Shown: positions 1 through 12,155 of the stretch, in pieces | How positions within the stretch are numbered: the stretch's first letter is position 1 | How the letters are laid out: each line of letters opens with the position of its first letter | Program-made: the position numbers and the translations under genes | Notes under the pieces: model-generated | The model's input: only the letters and a program-made list of their open reading frames with translations | Databases searched by the model: none | Told to the model about the DNA's origin: nothing | Origin: Plicaturopsis crispa FD-325 SS-3 | Taxonomy: Eukaryota; Basidiomycota; Agaricomycetes; Amylocorticiales; Amylocorticiaceae | DNA: 64,000 nucleotides | Direction: 5' to 3' | NCBI GenBank assembly: GCA_000827205.1 | Contig: KN832559.1 | Span: 309,167-373,166 of the forward strand

Positions 1-1378
1 CGCTGCGAGTCCTCGCTGGAAGGAAGCAAGTGCGAGCGCTGTGCGTACAAATGAGAAATCGGGGGAGAGGGCGAGTGCTTGAACGTGCGCGAGGATGAAG
101 GGGCGGGAGAAATGCCGTTATATCTGAGGTCTGCGCTGTCGCGGTCGGCGGTGGCGAAGTGGCGCGAGAGACCGCCCCAGGAACTCGGCGCGGTGGCTGA
201 ACCACCACCGACGTCGATATCTCGGTGCTTTTGGCTGTGTCTCGACGAGTGGGAGGCCGTGTTCCAGGGTGCAGAATTGCTAGCACGCGCAGAGCTGCGT
301 GCAATGTCATAATTGTTTCTGTCTGCGATCCCCCACGAGCTCCCGCGCGAAAAGCCTGCACTGGACGACGACTCTCCCAACGGCGACGCAAAACCTCGGT
401 GCCGAGTACTGCCGCTGCGTTCGCGCATGGTCGATGGCAGACTGACTTGACGATTGGAGATGGCAGGCGACCCATGTAACGACACAGAATCGTCCGAATA
501 TTCCGACTCCATTTCGTCGTCCTCAGATCTAAGCAATCAAGCTATCAGACTTCGTCCTGTCCAATTATCTGCGCGGACTCACACCAGCCTCGCCTTGCCG
601 TCGGGTCCTGTCTCAATTTTGGGTGGTGTCCGGAAATTGGTGAAACGGAAGATGTGAGGTGGAAGTTCTAGCGCGTAAACGTCGCGACGGCTGGTAGGTT
701 TTTTCAATTTCCCCGATTTTATGTCGTCTTCGGTATAATACGAGATGAGATGCAGATTCGAATTGTCCATGGTAATTGTGATCGTCTAGTAGCCGGGTAT
801 TAGGTCGCTAAGATTAACGGCGCCTGTGTTTAGCTCACCTTTTTCATCAGGCCGTTCTGTTTCATTGCTCCTTGGTTAGCCAAGAGGCTGGGTAGCTTGG
901 GCAGTAGCGTTGGCGATTCTGTCTTCGTGGCAGCAGGCGAATCCTGATCGTAAGTGCGTTGGTGTGCTCCCCGGCTATTATCGCGCTCATTGATCTCTCG
1001 ATAGACCTGCAGCGAATCCCTTGGTCAGTTACAATAACCGGGCAACAGCCGTTTTTGGCGTACCAAGAAATTCCCGACAATGCGCGAGGGAGACCAAAGT
1101 AGGCCCTCTGTCCAGCGTCTAATGCCACTCTCTTCGACATCGAAGACGAACACAGCTTAAGGGACACAAGGTGAGAACGACTGCTCATGAGACGCCGTTG
1201 CGAAACACTTACCTCCACTCTTTATCATGGTGCGCCGCTCGGAGTCATTAAGGCGTCTTGTAATTCGCGGTATGACGCCCTGGCGGGCGGCATGGACAAG
1301 CCTCAGGGCGTGCTCCGTTGTTTCGACATACCCGTAGAATGGCTCTGCGGCCGAATCACCCACGACGTTTGGTAGCAT
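1..1378 (-). CDS. WOPR-domain (Gti1/Pac2 family) transcription regulator, 3' end beyond window
   Basis: Predicted nuclear DNA-binding regulator of the Wor1/Ryp1/Pac2 family, whose members act as switches of morphology, mating or development. Spliced exons are 1213-1378, 1064-1155, 839-1006, 583-785 and <1-528, all with GT-AG borders and consistent phase. WOPR part 1 reads FYGYVETTEHALRLVHAARQ followed by GVIPRITRRLNDSERRTMIK; then VFVFDVEESGIRRWTEGLLW and SPSRIVGNFLVYRE. After a short linker comes part 2 with TITITMDNSNLHLISYYTED and PHIFRFTNFRTPPKIETGPD. The last exon is a Ser-rich, low-complexity tail (SEDDEMESEYSDDSVSLHGS) still open at the edge. I chose the Met at 1378, just before the conserved block; an upstream in-frame Met at 1480 is possible. 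A gene-poor 1.7 kb upstream would fit a heavily regulated gene. Family assignment is firm; the process it controls is unknown. Confidence 0.95.
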
Positions 1379-3070
1379 AGCGGCAGGTAGCGGGATTCTG
1401 AAGCGTTCTGTGTGGGGTATGGTGTGTGCAAATTGGCCCCGGTTAGCAGTGAGTTTTAAAGGAACTTGAACGGTTGGCAATGATTTCCTTTCTTTACGGT
1501 TCCTGCTACTGGTACCATGGTGTCGATGATCGTGTTCTTAGTGAAAGATCGCCCACTAGAACGCCCAGGGCCCCAGGTAGTGAACTCCATACGCCACTTT
1601 TCCTGACTTCCGCCAATACTGGGATACGCCGTGGGTAAGGGCACCGGAACGCGTTAGCGGCACTACAAGATACAGCTCTGCTCAAGGCCATCATTCCTAG
1701 GCCGGACTACGATTTGTCGTCCGATCTTGTGTGAAATGGGACTTTGGGTGGTGCAACGCCACATAATTCACCGGGGCCGCGCCGCATTGCAGTGCGTCGT
1801 GTATCTCCTTCTCTGTCTCCGCACTGACATCTGGCACTTGAGTCGGAGCGGCGATTGGGTAACGGCTGCACCAGAAAAAATGGAGCCCCCCATATCATGA
1901 TAACGGGTTCGACTGCGTATGGCAACTGGGGCCGCCACTGACGACGCGCGAGATGGCACAAGGTACGCCCCAGGGTTCCTGCTACTGCGATGTGCTACCG
2001 CGATGTGTTAATACGAGTCTGTGGCCTAAATAGTGAGTGCAGATCTCCGCCCTAGACCCGGGAACTTTGGACTGTGCATTCGAATGCCTTTCTCGTCCTC
2101 GCCGAGGACACGAACGTGTAGCAGCACGCAGCAGCTGATGAGCAAAGATGCAATCCAACCGCTGTGCTATCTCATGGTATTCTGCACCAGGAATTCTCGC
2201 AGGAAGTCGCGCGATTCACGACTTTCCAAAGAAGAACTGATATCAACCGTGCGGTGCCCCCGTTATGGAGTGCCTTTTGCAGCTCGATCGCCTTTGCTCT
2301 AAACCGCTCGCGACAACCCGATGTTTTGAATCGAGTCATGTCGCTGGGTTATACTATGCCCACATTGCTGCCGCGAACCTACCCAGCCTATCCCTTAGCC
2401 TGTTACCTGGTTTGCCGCCTTCGGCCCAGGTGTGCGGCGGCGCATTTGTGTACCGGTACACGCGAATGCTTCATCACGATCGCGTCTGCGAGCGGACTCT
2501 GCGACATCGATGTCAGTAGCCCTGCTTCTCACATATAGTAGCCCCCGAATAGAATAGGAGCTCTTGGCGACGTCTCAAGGCGATGTGCGCCCTGGAGAGG
2601 GTATCCCAGGCACCCGACTCGGAAAACGTCGGTATCGAAGCGATGGGAGCGAAGGACCGGTGGTCGATGGTGCGCACAGGATCCCCGACAAGCCCGTCGA
2701 GCTGGTACTTCTCGCCCATAACTTACACGGATATACGGCTTGCGAACAGGTACAGCTCGGAGCCTTCGTATCGTGCATCGTTCGACGATGTCGGGCCTTG
2801 TCATCGGCGCACTTGAGCACTGCGTATATCGAGCAGCTACATGCAAGGGCGCGCTCTCAGCCGGATAAGAAACACGGGGATGGAATGCACAAATCTATTC
2901 GCAAACGGCTCTGAAGTCCAGCAGGATTCTGTCTAGTTAGATTTGAGATGGTGTATTAAACACAAAAGCAGAACGATAATGCAGACGGCGTTATCCGCGT
3001 CAAGTCCGAGGTATGGACGAATCGAAGCAGGGAAGCAGGTCGTGCAGAGTCGTCCTGTCGGGCTCGCTGA
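1379..3070. other. Gene-poor upstream region of the WOPR gene
   Basis: About 1.7 kb between the WOPR start and the end of the F-box gene. The open frames here are short, overlap on both strands and lack family motifs or a coherent exon chain. It probably holds the WOPR promoter. Confidence 0.5.
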
Positions 3071-5546
3071 TTACGCCCTGCCACCTTTAGACATGGCGAA
3101 ACCCCCCTCCAACCCAATCATTCCCACTCCCGTCGCAGTCTCACGCCAGCGCCCCACCAGGCTACCGTCGTGCAGATAGCCCTTGAATATCCAGCGGTCC
3201 GCTCGCGCTTGAACGCGATTACCCTGCGGGAGACGACAGCTGAGTGAGCACTATATCGGTGTCATAGTGAATGGGCGCGAACCTGGAACATGCGCAGCAG
3301 CACGACGAGGCCATCCCATGGCCTCACTCGCCCGATGTACTTATATTTACCCCATGCCTCATCACGGTTGCTCTGCGTAGTTACAGCCCCATCAGTCAGT
3401 CCGCAGGGAAACGATAAGCGCTCGCTGCCCAGGAAGGCAAGACGCAAGGGAGCACCGCGGGGAAGCGACTGTGCTTACTTACCTCTCCGGTGACCAAAAT
3501 ATCGCTGATGCCGCTCGACTGGTGCTCGACAGTGTCCTCGAGATCCGGATCGTCGTCGATGTAGGCTGCTGGCCCAGGCTGCCCGTGCACAAATTCAGTG
3601 TCTGCCTGCGTGAGCGTGCGCGGCTGGTCGACGTCTTCGTCCCCCACCCACGGTGTTTTCAGCCGCTCCGCCGCTGCGTTCGTGTATGGCACGTCTCTGT
3701 CGGGCACGAAAGTCTCGTAGCGCGTTTCCTTGCCCATCACAGGGTCAAACACGCTGATCGCGTCCTAGTACAGAGAAGGCGATCAGCGAAGTTACCCGGG
3801 AGAAAATGCGTCCGGCACGACGGACGACGGACGGTAACCGAGGAAGTATGTGGAAATTTCCCGATGCAATGTCCGAATGTATCGCAGCGGAATCGGGAGG
3901 AGATACGCCAGTGCATTGGGCCGGGCTAGACTAGACCGGCGCGGAATGCTACTCGCAGTACGTGGTCACCCCACAAAAATCGAGCACAGGGTACGGTGAC
4001 ATCTGAGACGGACGCGGACTGAAAAAAAAACTGACCTCGCCCGGAATATCTTTGACAGTGGTCCCCTGTGGAAACCAAGCGTTCAGGATGTCGTCCCCTT
4101 CGCCGGTGTCATCGGTGCCCAGAGATAACGGGTCATCCGGGCTAATGCAGTGGTGTTCGCGTAGTGTACAGTACACCAATTGTGAGTGGAGCTGCAATGT
4201 GTTTGATGAGCGCGGGTTGACGAGGGCCGAGAAATACTGTTGAGGATCGGGTACCTGTGCAAAAAAGTCGTCCTGTGAATATTCGCCATCGCGAAGAACT
4301 CAGGAGACACCGACCATCTGGCGACCTTGCCAAGATCCACTGAGGCTACCCGGCCTGTACATGGGACCGCTTAGCGGTCGCTCTATCATCCAGGGATCGT
4401 GACAGGACACTAGACGGTACCAATCCGGATCGTGTCTCGAACTGCCGATGGCGGGTTCATTCGCACCATTCAAGTTGAGAGGGACCCTCGAGAGGAATTT
4501 CGTCCGTACACCGTAGTGAGACTCTAGTACATCTTCTCTAGTGTTGGCAGCTGCGGGAGTTTGGACGACCGTGGGCGGCGGGTTGACGTCTTGGCTGTAC
4601 TCGTACCGTACGCTGAGCGCGAGAAAGGCCGGTGCGGTGACGGAGGGGGCGGCGATTGTAAGATTGTGAGAGTAATGTGTAATTTTGGCGACTTTCGGAG
4701 GGGGCCCAGTCGTGTGCGGTGCCGGTTGCGAAATGTCGCCGTGGAGCGGAAGAAGGAAGTGTGAATCGGGCGCATAAAAAGAAGGGTACTGGCGAGAGAC
4801 CAAGGCAATGATAAGCTTAACGACTCTGAAAGGGAGAAAATATGCAGTGAGCTCACCCAATATCCACGAGCAGTAAACGAGTATAGCAAAAGCGTGAGCT
4901 CAGCATATGGGTAAAACCGGGCAATATTTTCTGTGTGTCCCCGGTAAAGATCGGTTAGATGTAAATAACACCGCCACATACCTCGACTATCTGACATCCA
5001 CAGGAGCCATAGTGTGAGGGCCATTCCCTCGCTATCGCGGAGGAAAGCGCCTGTCTCCATCCTGCAGTGAATGGCGCGGCGCACGAAGCGCGGGATATCT
5101 GCCCACTCGATCAACTGGCTCTCGTTCTTGCCATCGCTCTCCATCATCATGAGATACGCGGTCCACAGATCGCTTAGATGCAAATCCGTGTCCACTACGA
5201 GGTGCCTGATGCGCTTGATTGCGCAGAACCGTTTGCGCAGCTCTACGGCTAGGCAAGTCGAGGTAAGCCATCTACGCGAGAAACGGCGAGAGGGGGCTCC
5301 GATGTCGAACTTGTAAAGAAAGATTTCACGGTATAGATGTGGATTTTTGTCGAACGATAGCATGTTGTACAAGGCCTTCGATGTGCAGAGGAGGGGGACC
5401 AAGCCCGACGGCGGGCCATGGAAAGAGTCGGTCGCAGCGTGGAACGCGACGCGCTCCCAAATTTCTAGCGCAAATCGATACACAGGCGAGGTGGGGGACA
5501 TGGTGTGAGACGCGTCAGCTTCGAGGTCTACAGCTGTACCGAGCAT
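3071..5546 (-). CDS. F-box-like protein of the basidiomycete family with conserved C-terminal block
   Basis: Likely substrate-recognition subunit of an SCF-type ubiquitin ligase. Exons as read: 4857-5546, 4315-4788, 4036-4254, 3483-3764, 3283-3372 and 3071-3223, each joining in phase and giving about 635 residues. The N-terminus has an F-box-like stretch (ALEIWERVAFHAATD, then LVPLLCTSKALYNML). The middle is disordered and Pro/Ser-rich. The C-terminus carries the family signature: RVRPWDGLVVLLRMF, then WIFKGYLHDGSLVGRWRET and a closing GLEGGFAMSK before the TAA stop. The donor at the end of exon 2 (GTCGGT) is weak, so that border is the least certain. The start may instead be the Met at 5501. 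Substrate unknown. Confidence 0.85.
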
Positions 5547-7176
5547 ATCGCCTCAAACTACCTGCAGCTATATAAAGCAACGACGCATGAGATAGTGATT
5601 CCGGGGCGGGGAAGTACGAACAAGATGAACAATTTGTGATCGCCGTTGATTGCAAGGGCGTATTCTCCGGGGTTTCTCGTCCTTCGCGTGCCGTCATGTC
5701 CACGGTTTCCACTTGGTTTACACCGTGTGGAGGCTGAAATTTGCTGCACGGACATCGGTGGAAAAACACAACTGCCGTGGAACGGGTCAGTACCCTCATC
5801 TCCGCACCGTTTACGAGAAATTCGCTGTCCATTCCATGGCAACGCTTGCGCGTGTATACTGTATACAGATGCGACTGTACGGAACTGTAATACAGCAAAC
5901 ATTCAGGCAATTAGTGGGCGCTTTGTGAGTCAAATACCTCCAGCGTGAGTACTTGCGAAGAAGAAAAAATAGCTGGCGTCGAGTCTGGGTGGCGGAGATG
6001 AACCATCATGTAATCAAAATACGGTATCGGACACCGAGTCGACAGCTGGGCCTGCGAATCCGATGCAGCTCTCTCCGTTACCCCGACGTTGTCTCGACGT
6101 TCATCAGTATGTCCACACCTCGACTGGCAACTACCCCTCAACTTTCTCGTAGGAATCCGTGTTCCCTGCAAATACGCGCCGTCGCAAACTCGCTTGGCAC
6201 TCGCCGTAGACGCTCGCCGTAGACGCTCGCCTCCGGGTGCGCATATACCCACGCATAAACAGTGTGCTTCTGCGGGAGTCAAGACATTGTTCTCTCTTCC
6301 TGGCTATGGCCTTCCGCCGGTGCAGCACCCAGCTCTTCGCGCCGTATTTGGAGTCGCGGGTGCCCGATCTCGAAACGTTGCCACGGTGCAAACCGCAAAC
6401 AAAGCTCACGCGTACGTACACGCAGATAGCCGACAGCGCTTGTACGCGGGATGCTGTGTCTGCCTCGAAATGTAGTCCTGCCGTCACTCAGCCTGGGCAA
6501 GCCGTCACCCCCTTGATGTGCATTGCACGCCGCTATATAGTAGGCTTTGCATACCGGGTTCATACCGCGGAGGTGAGTGTGCTGTGTACGCTCGATTTCG
6601 CCGGACGTGCTTTGACCCCATGGTTCGTGCGTAATATGCTGCGCGGCGACGTCGAGTTCAAGTGACGGTCCGAGATTCTCCAGTACTCACGCGCACGCAT
6701 GTTCGCTCGACGATACTGGTAGATGGAAGTATAACCCTGTGGGCCCTCGTTATTGATGACTATATAGCAAACCGGTTTACAAAGGTCGTTGCATACTTAT
6801 ACTTATTTAGAAGATATGCGAAAAATGAAACGAATGCCAGGAAAAATGACACGCCCATTAGGCGGAATCAACGAAGAGAAAAAGATCGTGTCAAGGTCGA
6901 ACGGGCCAGGAAGATGGAAAACGCGAAAAGACTCCAGGGATATAAGTGACGCAAAAGGGAGGGAAAAAGGAGGGGTGAAGTCGAACGAAATCACTGTCAA
7001 GCATCTATGGTATCAGGCGGGTAAGCATCGAGAGGACGCGTATTGAGAGGGCTCGAATATCGAAGATAGCACGGAGGAGGCCTGCATTACGTGAAGGCGA
7101 CTGATCAGGACTATTGCAGCCCACAGTTGAGTGAAGGGAACGTACCGCTTATTGCCGACCGCTCAAAGCCGGCTAG
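5547..7176. other. Intergenic region without recognised genes
   Basis: About 1.6 kb between the F-box start and the terpene synthase stop. Overlapping frames of up to about 140 codons show no motif or exon chain. A 13-bp tandem duplication lies at 6202-6227, and 6790-6960 is purine-rich on the + strand. Confidence 0.45.
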
Positions 7177-8456
7177 TCAGCTGCTAGCATCCTTGACCAC
7201 CTTGGGGGCCAACTCGACGCGACGGGAGCGCTTGATTTCAGCGCCCCCCTTGCCGAAGTACCGCTCGGTCATGAAGGACCAGTGCACACTGCCGGCGATC
7301 CAGTCCTGGAGCCCAAGGACGTACGTCTGAACTTGGGCATCGATTTCTGGGCCCCACGAAGGGAGGTTGTGGCGCTGACTCTCGAAACGATCGATGGAAG
7401 CCTTGCAGAGATCGCCGATAACGTCGACAGCAGCCTGAAGCGTGAGGCCCTGGTACTGCATCAGGACACAGATCATGTTGTGGTTGTCGCCCCGAGACTG
7501 CTCGACGTTGTACGAGAAGATGTCCTAAAGGCCAAACGGAAATGAGAATTTGAACACAAGGCGATGTATCAGAGACGGAGATGAAGTGGCGGTAGATGGC
7601 TATTGATGGCAAGGGGCATGCGGGTCGGGAATGGAATAAAGAAGACTCACGTTTGACCACGTAACAAGGTCGTTGGTGGCGTCCTCCATATCCCTTATGA
7701 TCGGATGCTCGACAACTTCGTCAGGCAAGTCGATTTGCGCGGCGTACTCCATGAGGACGAATACAGGCTTGCATCCACTCGTGTCCCTGCGCATAGAGAT
7801 ATAGGACTCGAGATCGGGAACGATGCCGTTGTCTCGATCCAGAGACTGCTGCGTGACCGCCTGGAAGAACATGTCGAAAGTCGAGAGGAATCGCTGACGG
7901 CAGCCAGGGCCCCCCGTAAGCAAGAACCGTTTCCAAAAGCTAAGACAGACGCGTATTTGTCAAAAGAGAGCCTGATAGTGGCTATATCTAAGTACGTACC
8001 TGCGGGCAAGCGTTGCTTGCGGAGTGTTTGCATCCGAGTCGTAGATGTCGGGGTGGTAGAGCACGTTCATTACGCAACTGGCGAGCCCTTTCGTGCCCTC
8101 AGTGTCGTACTGGTCGCTCCAGTCGTCGAGGTTAAACAAATAGTTCTGCAGGAAGGCGCGAGGCATCAACACAGTCGTCCAAAAAATCAGGAAGGGAAAA
8201 GGAGCCGCACCATAAAATCAGAGGTGACCCGGAGCTGCTGCTCCTCACAGTCGGGGTAGCACATCGACGTCAACAAGCCCGCTTTCAAGCCGAAGAACTT
8301 GCGGCGCCGCTTCTCAGAGAAACGGGCCTCGGCGTCAAGCCATGCTTCGGACGCCGCTGCAGTGACTTTGTTGTGCTTGTTGAGGCGAAGGGGGTACTTG
8401 CAGTGACCCACCAGATCTGGGAGCTCGAAGTAGACGGGGGCGGTGCTGCTAGGCAT
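7177..8456 (-). CDS. Sesquiterpene synthase (class I terpene cyclase), STS1
   Basis: Predicted to cyclise farnesyl diphosphate to a sesquiterpene in the cytosol using Mg2+. Four exons (8211-8456, 8000-8145, 7651-7939, 7177-7524) give about 342 residues, normal for fungal enzymes. Visible motifs: the Asp-rich metal site in YLFNLDDWSDQYD (DDWSD); a diphosphate-sensing Arg region at SMRRDTSGCKPVF; the NSE triad in NDLVTWSN|DIFSYNVEQ, with an intron exactly after the Asn; and the C-terminal Arg-Tyr pair in MTERYFG. All catalytic residues look intact, so it should be active. The product cannot be told from sequence. No P450 or other tailoring gene lies beside it, so it may act alone or with unlinked genes. 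A second synthase is at the right end of the window. Confidence 0.95.
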
Positions 8457-9877
8457 GGTTGCGAGGGTAGTTTGTTCGACGGTGGGAAGAGCGGGGGTGT
8501 GCTATGGAAGACTCCTTGAGCAGGGCGCGTATTTGAACTGCTCACGACCACACGGATAGTAGCCGTGAGCTTTTGTCTGTCTTAGAATCATTTTTGTCCG
8601 AGGTCTTAGCCCCAAATCGACATCATGAGTTCCGTTCTGTCCGACAATATCGATAACGGGTAAGTCTCTTTTGTTTTTTGTTCAGATACGGTGGGTGCTC
8701 ACCGTATGTTTTTCATCCGGGGCATCTCCCCGGCACATCAGGCGTGCCGGAGACAGTGAAACCTGCCTGAACCTGTCGTGTGGCGCCGTAGCACACAATT
8801 GTCAAACGACAAGAGCTCGTGGACTTGCAGGCGGCCACGTCAGAATCAAGACCTTGCTTTGACGTTACAAAATCCGTGGTGTGCGACATATTCCGCGGAA
8901 ATATGTGGGGCCCGAGTCAGTGTTGGCCGGCGACTGCGAACATATTGGGTAGTTGATGGGTATTTCGAGGAGAACAATAGTGAGGCGCCGGAACTGCCGA
9001 CACGGCTGACTGCATGGCGCATACGTCTGCCTGGCTGCGTGGGTGAATAAGACGTTCGATACACCCGCTGGCAAGCGTTTCGTGGGCCACAAGCAAGGCG
9101 TATGAGAGCAAATGCGAAAACTCGAGTCAAACTCAAGTCAAAGTGACCAAATTTTGGTAACCGAATCGGAGGGAAATGAGGCACATTGGTTCCGTTGATC
9201 CGGATGCCAACTCAATTTCCTGTCCGCGAATGTTTTGATAGATCTCGATACACTGGATGAGGGCAAAGAAGACGCAGCAAAACAAAAGGCAAGAAATTCG
9301 ACGGTGATAGCCATGGCCTTGTGGGTCCGCAAGGTGGCGCACTGGCAAATTTTGGGTCTCACTCTTATTGTTCTGTTCGAGTTCTGCACTCTTCTGCACT
9401 GATTCTCCTGGTAGATTTCACAGTTCGGTCGTTGTGAAACCCGATAATTTCACAAAGTCGGTCCGACTTTGTGCACGCTGCTAGTGCAAGTCGCGCTCTG
9501 AATCCGACTACTGCGGGCGACGCCGACGCGATCAGACCTACAGGTTCGACTGAATCAACGAGAACAGATACGCACTTAGATTCAGGGAATGTCAGGCCGA
9601 TATAGGCCAACAATGCAAGGTCCTCAAAAAACACGCCCGCATCGCCTAAGACTCACTCGATATCTTGCTCGCCGTCAGCAAGTGGGCCAACGATGGCCAC
9701 TTTGCGAAACAGGACCGCCACTGCATACGGTGAGAGGAATCAAGCTGAATCATATATGTATAAGTGGCGCAGCGATGAGACATGGATTACATGTAGCTTA
9801 GCCATTGGCCAAGTAGACATGGATTACATGTAGCTTAGCCATTGGCCAAGTAGACAAGCACTCAGTGCGCGAGTTGT
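8457..9877. other. Intergenic region with a 37-bp tandem duplication
   Basis: The upstream side of STS1 and downstream side of the next gene. No credible coding chain was found. The clear feature is the tandem repeat listed separately at 9780-9853. Confidence 0.5.
9780..9853 (+). repeat. Perfect 37-bp tandem duplication (2 copies)
   Basis: The unit beginning ACATGGATTACATGTAGC and ending CCAAGTAG occurs twice head to tail with no mismatch, at 9780-9816 and 9817-9853. It lies 25 bp beyond the stop codon of the secreted-protein gene, probably in its 3' UTR or terminator region. Each unit contains the 8-bp palindrome-like ACATGTAG and TTGGCCAA segments. Confidence 0.97.
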
Positions 9878-10719
9878 TCAACAGTACGTGATAGTGAGGC
9901 CCGCCTTGAAATTTAAAGCGTTTAGTCCAGACCGTCGATCGTCGCGAATGAAAGAAAAAACTCACGTCGTTGACCTGGCAAGCTCGCTGAACATAGGTGT
10001 CGGTATCGACATGGAAAGCTGTGTCGCACGAGCCCGAGTCGCCTACAAGCATTGCATTGTGAGACTGTCGATGGAAGAGTGTATATAAAAGTGGCACTTA
10101 CAGCTCAAGCTATCCGAGCAGCCATTCTTGTATGCGAAGGTGGCCTTTCGGTTGAACGCATGCCTGCATAGCATTTGTCATGGTCAGATCATAACGTTCT
10201 CGGGGCGGTAGAATAGAATAGCGTGAATTCTTACGGAGGGATGAGTGAGAGGTCCGTGCTGGAACCACTTCCGGCGGTGGAGGGGTTCTGCATCGTGGTC
10301 TCAACGAGCAGGCAGCCCTCACCATTAGCACCGCAGCCTGAACGGATACGATTAACCCGCAATTGTATACGTCTGGAAATCCCGTGGACACGCACCAGTG
10401 TCGAGGTAGGAAATAGCGGCTACGATGGCTGCGTTGGAGGTGTAGTCTCCGTTTCCGCTCTTGAGCGTGTTTCCGTTGGTTTTGAGCACAGGCTGTCGAG
10501 ATTCCTGTTAGTAGTATTGGTTGGGCGATGAAGCGTACGAGAGAAAGCGTACATTTCCGGTTCCGCAGCTGCACAAATAGATTAGATATGCAGAAACAGA
10601 GAAAGATTTCGTTGAATACTCCACTTGTTGACGAGAGTGATGGTATGCGTCTCGGCGCTGACCTGCGCGAGTCCAAAAGCAGCGGTGAGTAGAGTGGCGG
10701 TGATTTTGGAAAAGAACAT
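9878..10719 (-). CDS. Small secreted cysteine-rich protein (basidiomycete 'glycopeptide' type)
   Basis: Secreted protein of about 160 residues built from six exons with short introns. It starts with a signal peptide (MFFSKITATLLTAAFGLAQVSA), then THTITLVNNCGTGNP, a middle block with AAIVAAISYLDTG, GCGANGEGCLLVETTMQNP, SLIPPHAFNRKATFAYKNGC and an end with SCDTAFHVDTDTYVQRACQ and ITYC before TGA. At least nine cysteines in the mature part suggest several disulfides. From memory this matches a family common in Agaricomycetes, often named glycopeptide and distantly thaumatin-like in its opening TLVNNCGTG motif. Exon phases agree throughout, including the short exon ending GTGN. The role is unknown; such proteins are often abundant in fruiting bodies or at the cell wall. 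A TATA-like element lies about 110 bp upstream. Confidence 0.85.
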
Positions 10720-12155
10720 GATGTTGGAGGTAGCGGACGCGGGGCAAGTTTGGGGTAGATATTTGGAGAGGGGGTGGACAGGTACAGAAGCAATTTGGAT
10801 ATGGAGATTACGACGTACCCAGCCAGACTTTATAGATTGTTGGTTCGTCGTACTCCCTCGGATGATAGCCATTCTATGTCGACGCCTGCAGTATGCACAC
10901 AGCACGGCGCTAGCTGAACCTTGCGGGCGCTAATGGTATCTGACTTCGCGATGGCTAAGGAGATCTTCTGCGAACATGATTTGAAAGTCAACATTATATT
11001 CGTTTTCAACAGGCATTTTACCGATCAGCGCGCGACGCACCCTCTCGGTAAGCAAAATCCCATCGCGACTACGCACGATCGTTGGAGTTAAGTGCGGAAA
11101 CGTATATCCCTGTGCACAATACGGTGTGGGCTAGATCACGACTCCATTGCACCAGGCGTCAACTTGAAGCCTTGCTCGTAAGGATTTTGAACTTAGCCAG
11201 CTGCTCGTCACGCGATGCGAATGTGACTTTTCCACAAATGTGCGGACACTGGTAAGTCTTTTCTGTTGCCAGGATGAAGAAAATCTCACAAACAGAGCCA
11301 TCAAGTTGCACCTGCGACGCAATGTGCGCAAAACAGCGAGTATCAGCTGCGGAAGCCGAGGTCTCAGAGACCGTGCGCTCGTACATGTCTTGGAAATTCG
11401 ACGGGAATATCTTGCAGAGTTGGGGTACTTGTCAGCATAGGTTTGATCATGACGAGAGTAGATCGGATCTGTCAACTTATCGCATACTGTAGCGGCGCTT
11501 GCTGCCAGATGTGGGAGGTTACTTTGTACATAGTTCCTCCATGGAGCTGTCGCGCCCGCGTCCGAGTCAGTGCGCACGGAAAGATACTTCGACCATGGGC
11601 TCCACAAGCAGTGTCAAGTAAAGTTAATCGCTGATTCACCCGTTCTTAGAGGGAATGGAGGGAGTACCGGCGCTTTGCAAGGCCAATTACATAGATAGTT
11701 CGGGTCTGGTCAAGGAAAACCAATATCTTGAATTGTCGAGCGAGGAATTATGAGGTTAAAAATGTGCACCGTCCAAGCCTCTATAGAAAAACATAAGCAA
11801 TCCTGCAGTCTAGAAAATGTGAAAGAGCGCACGTAGTTCTACTGTACACAGTCGGTATCTTAGCAGGATGAGTGGAGAGACCAAGAGAGGCCGTCGAGGA
11901 AAGAGCTTGACCGGTAACCGTCTGTCTATGAGAAAGGCAAGCTTGTCGATAGACATCGAGGCTTGCTCATAGTCAGAGTGGTCACCAGACTAGGAAAGAG
12001 CTCCGAGTCAGCAGAGGCGACTCGGACGCGACCGGACCGGGATAGTTTCCGCGCTGCGAGCACGGTCTTGCTTATGATTTATGGCCCTCTCTTTCACGAC
12101 CTCCAAGACATCTCCCTTATTTCTCTCAAGAACTAAGCTGCGGGCGACTTCAAGC
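10720..12155. other. Intergenic region with one unresolved minus-strand coding-like stretch
   Basis: Promoter side of both flanking genes. On the minus strand, 11159-11386 reads as a 75-codon frame containing DTRCFAHIASQVQLDGSVCE and YQCPHICGKVTFASRDEQLA, which looks more protein-like than its surroundings, but I could not extend it into a gene or assign a family. It may be a fragment or chance. The rest shows nothing recognisable. Confidence 0.3.
10828..10834 (-). promoter_or_regulatory. TATA-like box of the secreted cysteine-rich protein gene
   Basis: TATAAAG on the minus strand, about 110 bp upstream of the ATG at 10719. Position and sequence fit a core promoter; no start site was mapped. 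Confidence 0.5.

Noticed and set aside
7177-8456. Terpene biosynthetic cluster around STS1
   Set aside because: No P450, oxidoreductase, transferase or transporter gene is adjacent; neighbours are an F-box protein and a secreted cysteine-rich protein.
8625-8770. Small gene starting MSSVLSDNIDNG with a donor-like GTAAGT, upstream of STS1
   Set aside because: The only nearby acceptor would leave a 26-nt intron, shorter than normal spliceosomal introns, and the 39-residue product matches nothing I know.
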